A stretch of 64,000 nucleotides of DNA from Hymenobacter mellowenesis (GCF_030581005.1 NZ_JAUQSX010000002.1:186001-250000); one strand, 5' to 3'. Counted from the stretch's first letter, positions 34,807 to 43,586 are shown. Numbers and translations: made by a program. Notes: generated by a model from the letters alone, not told the origin.

Positions 34807-36984
34807 ATGCATAAGGTGTTAAGTGCGCTTTTCTTTATTGGGAACGGGGGCCGTTTTGCCGCGCTTTGGGCTAGTTTGCTGATGGGGCTGGCGGCTGGCG
34901 CGAAGCCGCTCCAAAAGGTGCAGCCCAGCGCCTACCTCTTCGCCTACTTCACCGGCAACGACAAGGCTGAGGAAGCCATTCGCTTCGCCCTCAGCCCCGA
35001 TGGCTACCACTACACGGCCCTGAACGGCAACCGGCCAGTGGTGAGTTCGGCCGCCATCAGCGAGACGGGCGGCGTGCGCGACCCGCATATTCTGCGCGGA
35101 GCCGACGGCAAAACCTTCTACATGGTGGCTACCGACATGGTGTCGGCCAAGGGCTGGAACTCGAACCGGGGCATGGTGCTGATGCAGTCCAACGACTTGA
35201 TTAACTGGAAGTCGAGCGCCGTCAATTTTCAGAAGCGCTACGCCGGTCAGGACAACCTGAAACGGGTGTGGGCGCCCCAAACCATCTACGACGCCAAGGC
35301 GGGTAAGTATCTGGTGTACTTCTCGCTGCAATACGGCTCGGAGCCCGACAAAATCTACTACGCCTACGCCAACAAGGACTTTACTGACCTGGAAGGCGAG
35401 CCGAAGCAGCTGTTTTTCTCGCTCACCAATGGCTCGTGCATCGACGGAGACATAGTGGCCCGGGACGGCAGGTTTTACCTTTTCTTCAAGACCGAAGGCC
35501 AGGGCAACGGCATCAAAATCGCCGTATCGGACCAATTGACTAGCGGCTACGTGCTGCGCGATAAATACGTGCAGCAAACCAGCAGCCCGGTGGAGGGCGC
35601 CGGTACTTTCAAGCTGAACAACTCCAACGACTACGTGCTGATGTACGACCTGTACACCAGCGGCAAGTACCAGTTCACGCGCACCCCCGACCTGGAGCAC
35701 TTCACGGTGGTGGACCAGGAGGTGAGCATGAATTTCCACCCGCGCCACGGCACGGTGCTGCCCATCACGGCCGCCGAGGCCACGCGCCTGGCCGCCCGCT
35801 GGCTGACGCCCTCCGACGTGCTGCTGACGGCCGCCAACCCCGCCCTGCGCAAGCTCAATACTGTGGTGGACAGCGCCGCCGGCAAGGTGGCTTTCCTGGC
35901 GCTGCCGGGCACCAGCCTGCAAGCGTTTGACTTGAAAATCAGCAACCCCGCGCTGCCCGTGACACCCAGTGGCCCACAAAACTTCACCAAAGGCCCCGTG
36001 ACCTACACGGTGGGGCAGGGGGCCGCCCAGCGCCGCTACCGGGTGAGCGTGGCCGAAACCCACAACCCCGCCCTGCCCGGCTACTTTGCCGACCCCGACA
36101 TTCTGTACTCGCAGAAAACCGGCCGGTTTTATCTCTACCCGACTTCCGACGGGTTCACCAACTGGTCAGGCACTTACTTCAAGGCGTTTTCGTCGTCGGA
36201 TTTGGTGAATTGGAAGGACGAGGGCGTGATTCTGGACCTGCCCAAAGACGTGAGCTGGGCCAAGAAAAGCGCTTGGGCCCCCACCATCCTCGAACAGAAA
36301 ACGGCCGGCGGCTACCGCTATGCCTACTATTTCTGCGCGGGCGCTAAAATCGGCGTTGCCTTATCCGACAGCCCCACCGGGCCATTCAAGGACTCGGGCC
36401 AGCCCTTACTCGACAAGCTGCCCGAGGGCGTAAAGGGCGGCCAGCAGATTGACCCCGCCGCCTTCCGCGACCCGCAAACCGGCAAGCTTTACCTGTATTG
36501 GGGCAATGGCTACATGGCCGGGGCCGAGCTGAACGACGACCTGACGAGTCTCAAACCCGGCACTACCCGCGTGATGACGCCCGACGGGACCTTCCGCGAG
36601 GGCGCCTACGCCTTTTTCCGCAACGGCAAATACTACTTTATGTGGAGCGAGGACGACACGCGCAGCCCCAACTATCAGGTGCGCTACGGCACCGCTGATT
36701 CGCCGCTGGGCCCGATTACGGTACCGGCCAGCAACTCGGTTATCGCCAAAGACCCGGCGGCCGGCATCTACGGCACCGGCCACAACTCGGTCATCCAGGT
36801 GCCGGGGCGCGACGAATGGTACCTGGTGTACCATCGTTTCACCTATCCGCGCGGCATCGGCATGGGCAAGGCGGCCGGCTTCAACCGCGAAGTGTGCATC
36901 GATAAGCTAGAGTTTAACCCCGACGGCAGCATCCGGCCGGTGGTGCCCACGCACGCGGGCATTCGGCCGGTAAAGCTGAAATAA
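34807..36984 (+). CDS. Tandem GH43-type glycoside hydrolase (two beta-propellers), exported
   Basis: A 725-residue exported enzyme. The signal region is MHKVLSALFFIG to GLAAGA; the 36-codon extension upstream is rejected. The first propeller (residues ~35-330) starts AYLFAYFTGN and has GGVRDPHILRGADGKTFYMV (candidate catalytic Asp). A ~90-residue Ig-like linker (FTKGPVTYTVGQGAAQRRY) joins it to a second propeller (~425-725) with GYFADPDILYSQKTGRFYLY, SAWAPTILEQ and GTGHNSVIQVPG. GH43 members cleave arabinose or xylose side chains; the exact bond cannot be read. The GH29 gene follows 122 bases on, a small glycan-use locus. Confidence 0.85.
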   Translation: MHKVLSALFFIGNGGRFAALWASLLMGLAAGAKPLQKVQPSAYLFAYFTGNDKAEEAIRFALSPDGYHYTALNGNRPVVSSAAISETGGVRDPHILRGADGKTFYMVATDMVSAKGWNSNRGMVLMQSNDLINWKSSAVNFQKRYAGQDNLKRVWAPQTIYDAKAGKYLVYFSLQYGSEPDKIYYAYANKDFTDLEGEPKQLFFSLTNGSCIDGDIVARDGRFYLFFKTEGQGNGIKIAVSDQLTSGYVLRDKYVQQTSSPVEGAGTFKLNNSNDYVLMYDLYTSGKYQFTRTPDLEHFTVVDQEVSMNFHPRHGTVLPITAAEATRLAARWLTPSDVLLTAANPALRKLNTVVDSAAGKVAFLALPGTSLQAFDLKISNPALPVTPSGPQNFTKGPVTYTVGQGAAQRRYRVSVAETHNPALPGYFADPDILYSQKTGRFYLYPTSDGFTNWSGTYFKAFSSSDLVNWKDEGVILDLPKDVSWAKKSAWAPTILEQKTAGGYRYAYYFCAGAKIGVALSDSPTGPFKDSGQPLLDKLPEGVKGGQQIDPAAFRDPQTGKLYLYWGNGYMAGAELNDDLTSLKPGTTRVMTPDGTFREGAYAFFRNGKYYFMWSEDDTRSPNYQVRYGTADSPLGPITVPASNSVIAKDPAAGIYGTGHNSVIQVPGRDEWYLVYHRFTYPRGIGMGKAAGFNREVCIDKLEFNPDGSIRPVVPTHAGIRPVKLK

Positions 36985-37106
36985 ACTCTAAGCGAGTGGA
37001 CTGGGAACGTAAGTGTTGACATGGTTTAGTATTGTAAATCAGGTGTATACATCGATAATCAGCTATTAAAATTTGCATTTAAAGGCTCAGGTCCACTCTT
37101 GATTCT

Positions 37107-38771
37107 ATGAACCGCAGAACCCTGCTCAAGAACCTCGCCCTGGCTGCTCCCGCGGCCTGGCTGCCCGGCGTGGTGGCCGGCCTCAACTGGAGTCCGCTGG
37201 CGCCCGCGCCCGAGCGCATGGCCGCCGGCCCGTTTCAGCCCACTTGGGAATCGTTGCAGCAATACCAGACGCCGGAGTGGTTTCGCGACGCCAAGTTTGG
37301 CCTCTGGGCGCACTGGGGGCCGCAGTGCCAGCCCGAGCACGGCGACTGGTACGCCCGCGGCATGTACCAGGAAGGCAGCGACCAATACAACTTCCACGTC
37401 AAGAAATACGGCCACCCGTCCAAGTTCGGCTTCAAAGACGTCATCAACGAGTGGAAAGCCGAGGAGTGGAACCCCGACGAGCTGCTGGCCCTCTACAAAA
37501 AAGCCGGCGCCAAATACTTCGTGGCCCTGGCCAACCACCACGACAACTTCGACCTCTACAACTCCAAGCACCAACCCTGGAACTCCACTCGGCTGGGCCC
37601 GAAAAAAGACCTCATCGGCGGCTGGGCCAAGGCCACCAAAAAGCAGGGCCTGCGCTTCGGGGTGAGCGTGCACGCCGCCCACGCCTGGAGCTGGTTCGAG
37701 CCCAGCCAGCGGGCCGACAAGGCCGGGCCGCTGGCCGGCGTGCCCTACGATGGCCGCCTCACGGCGGCCACCGGCCCCGGCACTTGGTGGCAGGGCTACG
37801 ACCCCCAGGCCCTCTACGCCCAAAACCACCCGCTCAGCGAGAACAGCCAGGATAACGGCGCCATTCACCGGCAGTGGGACTGGGGCAACGGCGCCGCCAA
37901 GCCCAGCGCCGAATATTGCGAAAAGTTCTTCAACCGCACCGCCGAGCTGATTAACAAGTACGAACCCGACCTCATCTATTACGATGATACCGCGCTGCCG
38001 CTGTGGCCGGTGAACGACGTTGGCCTGCGCCTGGCCGCCCACTTCTACAATACCAGCATGAAGCGCCACGGCGGCCGCAACGAGGCCGTGATAAACGGCA
38101 AAATCCTGACGGAGCAGCAGCGCCAGTGCATGGTCTGGGACATCGAGCGCGGCCAGAGCAACCAGATTGAGCCGCTGCCCTGGCAAACCTGCACCTGCCT
38201 GGGCCAGTGGCACTACGACCGCCGCATCTACGACCGCCACGGCTACAAAAGCGCCCAAACCGTGGTGCACACCCTCATCGACGTGGTAAGTAAAAACGGC
38301 AACCTGCTGCTGAGTGTGCCCGTGCGCGGCAACGGCAGCATCGACGAGCAGGAGCGGGCCGTGGTCGAAGGAATCGCCACCTGGATGCAGGCCAACGGCG
38401 AGAGCATATACGGCACCCGCCCCTGGAAAATCTTCGGCGAAGGCCCCGCCCAGGCCAACGCCGCCAAGCTCAGTGCCCAAGGCTTCAACGAAGGCAAGGG
38501 CAAAGCCTTTGGCGCCCAAGATATTCGCTTCGCCACCAAAGGCGACGTGCTCTACGCCACCGCCCTGGGCTGGCCGGCCGATGGGCAGCTGCTCATCACT
38601 TCCCTGGCGGCCGGCAACGCCCTGCGCCCCCAGCCGGTGCGCCGCGTCGAGCTACTGGGCCACGCAGGCGGCGCACTGGCGTTCGAGGCTATGGCCGAGG
38701 GCCTGCGCATCGCGCTGCCGGCCCAGGCGCCGGCGGCGGGGCTGGCGTATGCGTTTAAAATAACAGGTTGA
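37107..38771 (+). CDS. GH29 alpha-L-fucosidase, exported
   Basis: A 554-residue enzyme that removes alpha-linked fucose. The N-terminus MNRRTLLKNLALAAPAAW has a twin-Arg start followed by a mild hydrophobic core, consistent with Tat export. Family motifs: WFRDAKFGLWAHWG, FNRTAELINKYEPDLIYYDD with the nucleophile Asp region, YFVALANHHDNFDLYNS and VSKNGNLLLSVPV. The C-terminal ~90 residues form the usual beta-sandwich. Length is a little above bacterial average. Co-located with the GH43 gene; fucosylated plant, algal or host glycans are possible substrates. Confidence 0.92.
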   Translation: MNRRTLLKNLALAAPAAWLPGVVAGLNWSPLAPAPERMAAGPFQPTWESLQQYQTPEWFRDAKFGLWAHWGPQCQPEHGDWYARGMYQEGSDQYNFHVKKYGHPSKFGFKDVINEWKAEEWNPDELLALYKKAGAKYFVALANHHDNFDLYNSKHQPWNSTRLGPKKDLIGGWAKATKKQGLRFGVSVHAAHAWSWFEPSQRADKAGPLAGVPYDGRLTAATGPGTWWQGYDPQALYAQNHPLSENSQDNGAIHRQWDWGNGAAKPSAEYCEKFFNRTAELINKYEPDLIYYDDTALPLWPVNDVGLRLAAHFYNTSMKRHGGRNEAVINGKILTEQQRQCMVWDIERGQSNQIEPLPWQTCTCLGQWHYDRRIYDRHGYKSAQTVVHTLIDVVSKNGNLLLSVPVRGNGSIDEQERAVVEGIATWMQANGESIYGTRPWKIFGEGPAQANAAKLSAQGFNEGKGKAFGAQDIRFATKGDVLYATALGWPADGQLLITSLAAGNALRPQPVRRVELLGHAGGALAFEAMAEGLRIALPAQAPAAGLAYAFKITG

Positions 38772-38772
38772 T

Positions 38773-39138
38773 TCAATGCAGGTTGGTGCGAAATTTGGAA
38801 TAGGCAATACCAATTGCCACTGCTGTCAATAGCATAAAGAGTAACAGGGTGCCCAAGGTGACAGTAGCAGCGCGTCGGTGGCTGCCCCGCAAAGCCCGGA
38901 TGCCGGTGACCAGCAGCGCCGTAAACAGAAAAAAGGGCAGTGTGGCTTCAAAGACACCCAATATGAAATAGGTGTTGTGCATCTGAATCTCGAGTGGGCT
39001 GGCCCAGAACAACCGGTAACCCAGCGGACCTGCAAGCCCAAGCAATGCCCCGACCAACAGATACGAAAAAGCCCAGCTGCCAAGCAGCCAGGCTATTTCT
39101 GTAGCAAACGGTTTTGCGAAACGCCCGCTTGAATTCAT
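38773..39138 (-). CDS. Small four-helix membrane protein with a COX1-like LHDTYF segment
   Basis: A 121-residue protein with about four hydrophobic segments (IAWLLGSWAFSYLLVGALLG; FILGVFEATLPFFLFTALLV; TLGTLLLFMLLTAVAIGIAY). The stretch LEIQMHNTYFILGVF recalls the IQLHDTYFVV segment before helix X of haem-copper oxidase subunit I, but the His ligands and most of the fold are missing. Small stand-alone proteins with this segment are known to me from Bacteroidota; function unknown. The ATG is five bases after the deacetylase stop, so both genes are one operon; the longer frame upstream is antisense-like noise inside the deacetylase gene. Confidence 0.65.
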   Translation of the reverse strand: MNSSGRFAKPFATEIAWLLGSWAFSYLLVGALLGLAGPLGYRLFWASPLEIQMHNTYFILGVFEATLPFFLFTALLVTGIRALRGSHRRAATVTLGTLLLFMLLTAVAIGIAYSKFRTNLH

Positions 39139-39143
39139 GCAGC

Positions 39144-40079
39144 CTAAAAGCTCTGCACGATGTTGTTGCGCAGCGTCTTGGGCGACCAGTAGCCGCTGGC
39201 GATGATGCGGCGGATGGTGAACATCGGGTCCTGCTGGTCGCGCTTCTCGGCCAGCGAGAAGGCGGCCACGAAACCGCGCTTTTTCAGCTCGGGGAAGGCC
39301 TGCGGGTTCCAGAGGCCGAAGGGGTAGGCGAAGTACACGATTTTCTTGCCCGTGATTTCCTCCAGCGTTTTGGTGGGCTTGTCGATTTGGGTTTCCCAGT
39401 CCTTGCCCTGGTATTTCTTCACGTTGTGGTGGTCCCAAGTGTGCGAGCCGATGACGTTGCCCTCGTCGGAAAGCTGCTTCACCTGGGCCTTGCTCATGTA
39501 GCGCGGGCGGCCGAGGCTCACGGTCATCACGAAGTACATGGCCTTATAGTTGTACTGCGCCAGCGTGGGCCGGGCCACCGTGAACTGGTCGAGGTCCGTG
39601 TCGTCAAACGTGAGCATGATGGGCTTGCTCGGCAGCTTGGCGCCGGTGGTCATGTAGGCGTAGAGCTGGTCGGGCGAGATGGTGTGGTAGCCCGAGTCGG
39701 CCAGCATTTTAATCTGGGCCTTGAACGCGGCAATGGGCACGATGTAATCTTTGGCGCCTTTAGAATCGCGAGCCGTCCAGTCCCGAATCTGGTGGTAGCA
39801 GAGGATGGGCACCTGCGGGCGGGCCAAGATGCCGGCCGCATCGCCGGCCTTGGCGGCCGAAATGGTGCTGGGGTCTGGGGCGGGCGTGGCGTTGGCCTCG
39901 TCGGCGGCAATGGCTTTGGTGCCGGAGGTTTCGGCGGCGGCCGGGTCGGTGGCGTTAGCGGTGTCGGCTTTTTCGAGGGTGGCGGCGCTGGTGCCGGTTT
40001 CGCCGGTGGTGGCGGTTTTGGTGTCGCAGGCGGCCAGCGCGAGGGCGGCCAGCAGGAGGGAAGCAGAAGTGAATTTCAT
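39144..40079 (-). CDS. Polysaccharide deacetylase lipoprotein
   Basis: A 311-residue protein. The signal ends in the lipobox LAAC, followed by a long Thr/Ala/Glu-rich linker (residues ~20-75) that would hold the enzyme off the membrane. The NodB-type domain shows PILCYHQIRDW, IMLTFDDTDLDQF (general-base Asp and metal Asp) and GSHTWDHHNVKKY (HxxxH metal ligands), then YFAYPFG (the RxxxP-like loop). It removes acetyl groups from a cell-surface or wall polysaccharide. Start MKFTSASLL keeps the signal peptide; seven further codons upstream do not. Confidence 0.9.
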   Translation of the reverse strand: MKFTSASLLLAALALAACDTKTATTGETGTSAATLEKADTANATDPAAAETSGTKAIAADEANATPAPDPSTISAAKAGDAAGILARPQVPILCYHQIRDWTARDSKGAKDYIVPIAAFKAQIKMLADSGYHTISPDQLYAYMTTGAKLPSKPIMLTFDDTDLDQFTVARPTLAQYNYKAMYFVMTVSLGRPRYMSKAQVKQLSDEGNVIGSHTWDHHNVKKYQGKDWETQIDKPTKTLEEITGKKIVYFAYPFGLWNPQAFPELKKRGFVAAFSLAEKRDQQDPMFTIRRIIASGYWSPKTLRNNIVQSF

Positions 40080-40085
40080 GGAAAC

Positions 40086-40178
40086 TAGGCTGCGTCGCAC
40101 GCATCCGCCGGCACGGGCGGGGAAAAAACGGGGGTTGCCGCCGGCATTGGCGGGCCGGGCGCGTGCGACGCGCCCCTA
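40086..40178. repeat. Imperfect inverted repeat between deacetylase and dapA
   Basis: An exact 11-base inverted pair GCGTCGCACGC (40092-40102) and GCGTGCGACGC (40161-40171) within longer, less perfect arms that start TAGG and end CCCCTA. The right arm is itself a palindrome (GGGCGCGT GCG ACGCGCCC). Its last bases supply the TA of the dapA -7 box. Confidence 0.6.
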
Positions 40179-40184
40179 CCTTTG
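40177..40184 (+). promoter_or_regulatory. dapA promoter, -7 box TACCTTTG
   Basis: Exact TAnnTTTG match, 17 bases before the first sensible ATG. It excludes the longer frame that begins at 40163 and predicts a leader of roughly ten bases. Confidence 0.6.
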
Positions 40185-40201
40185 CACAAAACTACTTCCC
40201 A

Positions 40202-41095
40202 ATGCCCGGCATGACCAACACAAATTCCCGCCTTCCGCGCTTTCACGGCACCGGCGTGGCCCTCATCACGCCCTTCACGCCCAAATTCGCCGTGGACTAC
40301 GACGGCTGGCGCCGCCTGCTGGATTTCTGCATCGAAGGCGGGGTCGATTACCTCGTGGTGAACGGCACCACTGGCGAGTCGCCCACCACCACGGCCGCCG
40401 AAAAAGCCGAGCTGCTGCGCGTGGCCAAGGAGCACGTGGCCGGCCGCGTGCCGCTGGTATACGGCATTGGCAGCAACAACACGGCCGAGGCCGTGGAGCT
40501 GTTTCGCAGCACGGATTTGGAGGGCGTGGCCGCCGTGCTCTCGGCCAGCCCGGCCTACAACAAGCCCAGCCAGGCCGGCCTGGTGGCCCACTACCAGCGC
40601 CTGGCCGACGCCAGCCCCGTGCCCCTCATCCTCTACAACGTGCCCGGTCGCACGGCTTCCAACATCACCGCCGAAACCACCCTGCGCCTCGCGCACCACC
40701 CCAACATCATCGGCATCAAGGAAGCCAGCGGCCTCGTGGAGCAGTGCCTCGCCATCGCCGCCAACAAACCCCAGGATTTCCTGCTGCTTTCGGGCGACGA
40801 CATGCTCACGCCCGCCCTCATCGCCTGCGGCGGCGAAGGCATCATCTCGGTGCTGGCTAACGCTTTCCCCAAGCGCTTCGCTGATATGACCCGCGCCGCC
40901 CTGGCCGGCGACTTCGCCGCCGCCCGCGCCGGCCTCTTCCGCCTGCTGCCCCTCAATCCGCTCATGTATGAGGAAAGCAACCCCGTAGGCGTGAAAGCGG
41001 CCCTCGAAGCCCTGGGCGTGTGCGGCGCGGCCGTGCGCCTGCCGCTGCTCGAAGCCACCGAAGGACTGAAAGAGCGGATTCGGAAGGCGCTGTAA
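40202..41095 (+). CDS. dapA: 4-hydroxy-tetrahydrodipicolinate synthase
   Basis: Condenses pyruvate and aspartate semialdehyde in the first committed step to diaminopimelate and lysine. The 297 residues form one TIM barrel: GTGVALITPFTP, YLVVNGTTGESPTT, SPAYNKPSQAGL, LYNVPGRTASN with the catalytic Tyr, and IIGIKEASG with the Schiff-base Lys (about residue 173). DapA is cytosolic and usually tetrameric. The ATG three codons further on (MTNTNSR) is an equally good start. Stand-alone gene with its own promoter; no other dap gene nearby. Confidence 0.95.
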   Translation: MPGMTNTNSRLPRFHGTGVALITPFTPKFAVDYDGWRRLLDFCIEGGVDYLVVNGTTGESPTTTAAEKAELLRVAKEHVAGRVPLVYGIGSNNTAEAVELFRSTDLEGVAAVLSASPAYNKPSQAGLVAHYQRLADASPVPLILYNVPGRTASNITAETTLRLAHHPNIIGIKEASGLVEQCLAIAANKPQDFLLLSGDDMLTPALIACGGEGIISVLANAFPKRFADMTRAALAGDFAAARAGLFRLLPLNPLMYEESNPVGVKAALEALGVCGAAVRLPLLEATEGLKERIRKAL

Positions 41096-41116
41096 TAGCT
41101 GTTCCTGTCAACTGGC

Positions 41117-41242
41117 CGATGTAGAGACGCGACACTTCGCGTCTAGTCGTTGCTGATGTTGTTTAGCCTGCGCAGTTGTGGCTAGTTCGGCGCGGGTTCT
41201 ACTGTTCAACGACGAGACGCAAAGTGTTGCGTCTCTACATCG
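41117..41242. repeat. GTAGAGACGC-type inverted repeat overlapping the end of the O-antigen-ligase-like gene
   Basis: 28-base arms CGATGTAGAGACGCGACAC... and complement with two mismatches, ~70-base spacer. Each arm also contains a short internal palindrome. The right end overlaps the last codons of the gene at 41235-42482 and contains its TAG stop. Confidence 0.85.
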
Positions 41243-42482
41243 TTTCGGAACTCGCCCGGCGCTCGGCCGCCACAATCAGAAAGCCGTAGCCGAAGACGAA
41301 GAAATTCAGCCCCGTTTGCAGGTCGAATACGGCATCGACCAGCATGGTGGTGGCCTGGGCCAGCAGGAAAAAGCCGATGGCTGGATGGCGCTGCGCCCAG
41401 GGCTTGGCCAGCGGCCAGAACAGCAGCACCAGCAGCAGCGCGAAGCCCAGCAGCCCGCCGCCCAGCAGGGTGCTCAGGTACTGGTTGTGCACCTCCACGC
41501 GGTTGGCCGGGCGCAGGCCGAAGTCGTGCCAGGCGTACTGGCGTAGCATGGCGGCGTGGGTATCGGCGGGGCCCACGCCCAGCAGCCAGTGCTCGTTGAT
41601 GATGTTGGTGGCGGTTTCGATGGCGGCCAGGCGGCGGGCCAGCGAGTAGTCGTTCATGTCCTGCTTAAGGGTGTATTTCTGCACATCCCAAATCGAGGAT
41701 TTCACTCGTTCCTGCACCGAGGGCAGCACTTTGTAGGCCACCAGCGGCCCCAGCGCCAGCAGCACCAGCACGCCCGCGCCCAGCGCCCAGTGCCGCCGCC
41801 CCAGCAGCCGCAGCGCCACCGCCAGCAAGCCCACGTAAAACACCAGCAGCCCCGTCCGATACGCCAGCACGTGCAGCGTGAGCGCCGCCGCCACGGCCGC
41901 CGCCAGCAGCGCCGCACGCAGCACCGGCCCCGCCAGCGCGTCGCGCCGCAGCAGCAGGCCCCAGAAAAAAGCCAGCGCCAGCATCAGCCCGAAGGAAATG
42001 TGAAAAACGTGCGTGATGGCCGGCACGTTCTGGCCGATGCGAATGGCTTCGTTGGCCGAGGCCGGGTCGAGCAAATAATTGCCCAGCGTAGCCAGGCCCA
42101 CGGCCGCCGTGGCCAGCACAAACGTGCTGCCCACGGCCAGGCGCTGCCACCCGGCCAGCGGTACCGCCACCGCAAACGCCAGCGGCACCCCCAACCACAC
42201 CAGGCTGCGGAAAAGCTCGTGCTGCCACACCGGCCACTCGCTGGTATAGAGCCCGCTCAGCAGCAGGAAGCCGACCATGGCAGCCGCTCGCATGGCCGAG
42301 CCGTTGCGGAAATAGCTGCGCCAGTCGCGCCGCAACTCCGGATTGGCCAGGGCGGCTACCACACCCACGATGGGCGCAATGGCCACCAACGCCCGCGAGG
42401 AAAGCAGCCCCGCGATGCCCGCCAGGCAGGCCAGCAGCAGCAGGTATTGGGAAAGTCGGCCGGAGAGGTAGTGTTGAAGCAA
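41235..42482 (-). CDS. O-antigen ligase/polymerase-like membrane protein
   Basis: A 415-residue inner-membrane protein with about ten to twelve helices. The large loop between late helices has the Wzy_C signature: HWLLGVGPADTHAAML, ANRVEVHNQYLSTLLGGGLLG with the conserved His. Such proteins attach or polymerise surface glycans on a lipid carrier. No other glycan-assembly gene is adjacent, so it may serve a scattered pathway. The C-terminal residues SSETM and the stop codon are encoded by the edge of an inverted repeat, implying that the original C-terminus was altered when the repeat arrived (inference). Confidence 0.8.
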   Translation of the reverse strand: MLQHYLSGRLSQYLLLLACLAGIAGLLSSRALVAIAPIVGVVAALANPELRRDWRSYFRNGSAMRAAAMVGFLLLSGLYTSEWPVWQHELFRSLVWLGVPLAFAVAVPLAGWQRLAVGSTFVLATAAVGLATLGNYLLDPASANEAIRIGQNVPAITHVFHISFGLMLALAFFWGLLLRRDALAGPVLRAALLAAAVAAALTLHVLAYRTGLLVFYVGLLAVALRLLGRRHWALGAGVLVLLALGPLVAYKVLPSVQERVKSSIWDVQKYTLKQDMNDYSLARRLAAIETATNIINEHWLLGVGPADTHAAMLRQYAWHDFGLRPANRVEVHNQYLSTLLGGGLLGFALLLVLLFWPLAKPWAQRHPAIGFFLLAQATTMLVDAVFDLQTGLNFFVFGYGFLIVAAERRASSETM

Positions 42483-42521
42483 TGGGAGGAGTATTGAAGC
42501 TATTTAGGAAGTCGCCCGAAC

Positions 42522-42608
42522 GTCATGCAGAGCGCAGCGAAGCATCTTTACCGCGCAACGTAATTATTTACTCTCGTGGTAAAGATGCTTCGCTGTGCTC
42601 TGCATGAC
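42522..42608. repeat. GTCAT-type hairpin repeat, variant GTCATGCAGAGCGCAGCG
   Basis: Arms complement each other except for one G-U-compatible position (GCGCAGCG left, CGCTGTGC right). Inner arm type TTTACC/GGTAAA. Lies between the LutA-like gene and the O-antigen-ligase-like gene, same strand. Confidence 0.9.
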
Positions 42609-42692
42609 GTTCTTTTTGTGTTCGAATACAAGGCAAACTGAACCCTAATAACGGCATGACCGCCGCTACGCCGTATGCCGCCCCGCGAAATC

Positions 42693-43439
42693 TTACCAGC
42701 CGCTGGCCAACACATCGGCCACGTGCAGGCACTTGAGCAGCAGCTTTTCGCGCTTGATGTAGGCTTCCAAGTGCATGAGGCAGCTCACGTCGGTGCTCAC
42801 GAGGTAGTCGGCGCCGGTGTCGAGGGCGTGCTCCACTTTCTGCTGGGCCATGGCTACCGAAATAGCTTCAAACTTCACCGCAAATGTGCCGCCGAAGCCG
42901 CAGCAGGTGGTGGTTTCGGCCATTTCGAGGCGCTCCAGCCCCGCCACGCCGTCGAGCAGTTGGCGCGGCTGCGGCCGGATGCCGCACTCGCGCAGGGCCG
43001 AGCAGGAGTCGTGGTAGGTGTATTTGCCCGCCAGCCGGGCGCCCGGCACGGCCGTAATGCCCAGCACATCGACCAGAAACTCGGTGAGTTCGTAGGTGCG
43101 GCCCTGCACGCCCCGGCAGGCCGCCAGCTCCGGCGTGCCGGCAAATAATTCGGAGTAGCTATTACGCACCATGCCCACGCAGGAGGCCGAGGGGCTGACC
43201 ACGTAGCGCGCCGCGTCGGCGGCCGGCGCGGCAAAGTCGCTCAGAAACTTCCCGGCCACGGCGCGGCTCTGGTCGTGGTAGCCGGCGTTGTAGGCGGGCT
43301 GGCCGCAGCAGGTCTGGGCCGGGTTGTAGTTGACCGTGACGCCTACTTTTTCCAGCACCTTCACCATGTTCATCGCCGTAGCGGGGTAAAGCTGGTCGAC
43401 GAAGCAGGGAATGAAAATATCGACGGTGGGTGTGGACAT
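42693..43439 (-). CDS. (Fe-S)-binding protein of the LutA/GlcF type
   Basis: A 248-residue cytosolic protein with two CCG domains: QTCCGQPAYNAGY and TTCCGFGGTFAVK, with further Cys in PCFVDQ, SASCVGM, HDSCSALRECG and DVSCLMH. It matches LutA, the cysteine-rich subunit of the LutABC lactate-oxidising complex, in length and motif order; similar subunits occur in glycolate oxidase and heterodisulfide reductase. No lutB or lutC gene is adjacent, which is unusual and leaves the electron path open. Co-directional with the HMG-CoA-lyase gene upstream, from which a hairpin repeat separates it. Confidence 0.85.
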   Translation of the reverse strand: MSTPTVDIFIPCFVDQLYPATAMNMVKVLEKVGVTVNYNPAQTCCGQPAYNAGYHDQSRAVAGKFLSDFAAPAADAARYVVSPSASCVGMVRNSYSELFAGTPELAACRGVQGRTYELTEFLVDVLGITAVPGARLAGKYTYHDSCSALRECGIRPQPRQLLDGVAGLERLEMAETTTCCGFGGTFAVKFEAISVAMAQQKVEHALDTGADYLVSTDVSCLMHLEAYIKREKLLLKCLHVADVLASGW

Positions 43440-43474
43440 TACTGGGGAGGGTTTCGAAACAAAAGAAACTGACC

Positions 43475-43574
43475 GTCATGCGGAGCGCAGCGAAGCATCT
43501 TTACCGCACAACGCAATCCAATCATTAGGATTTGCTACTCTGCGGTAAAGATGCTTCGCTGCGCTCTGCATGAC
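43475..43574. repeat. GTCAT-type hairpin repeat, variant GTCATGCGGAGCGCAGCG
   Basis: Arms differ at one position only (CGGAG left, CTCTG right). Inner arms TTTACCGCA/TGCGGTAAA and an innermost stem CAATCC/GGATTTG. Shares the AGCGCAGCG core of the copies at 42522 and 61990. Confidence 0.9.
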
Positions 43575-43586
43575 GGCCAATTTAAA

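Noticed and set aside
38773..39438. 221-residue version of the small membrane protein
   Set aside because: The first 100 residues overlap the deacetylase gene in another frame and are low-complexity; the start at 39138, five bases after the deacetylase stop, is far better.
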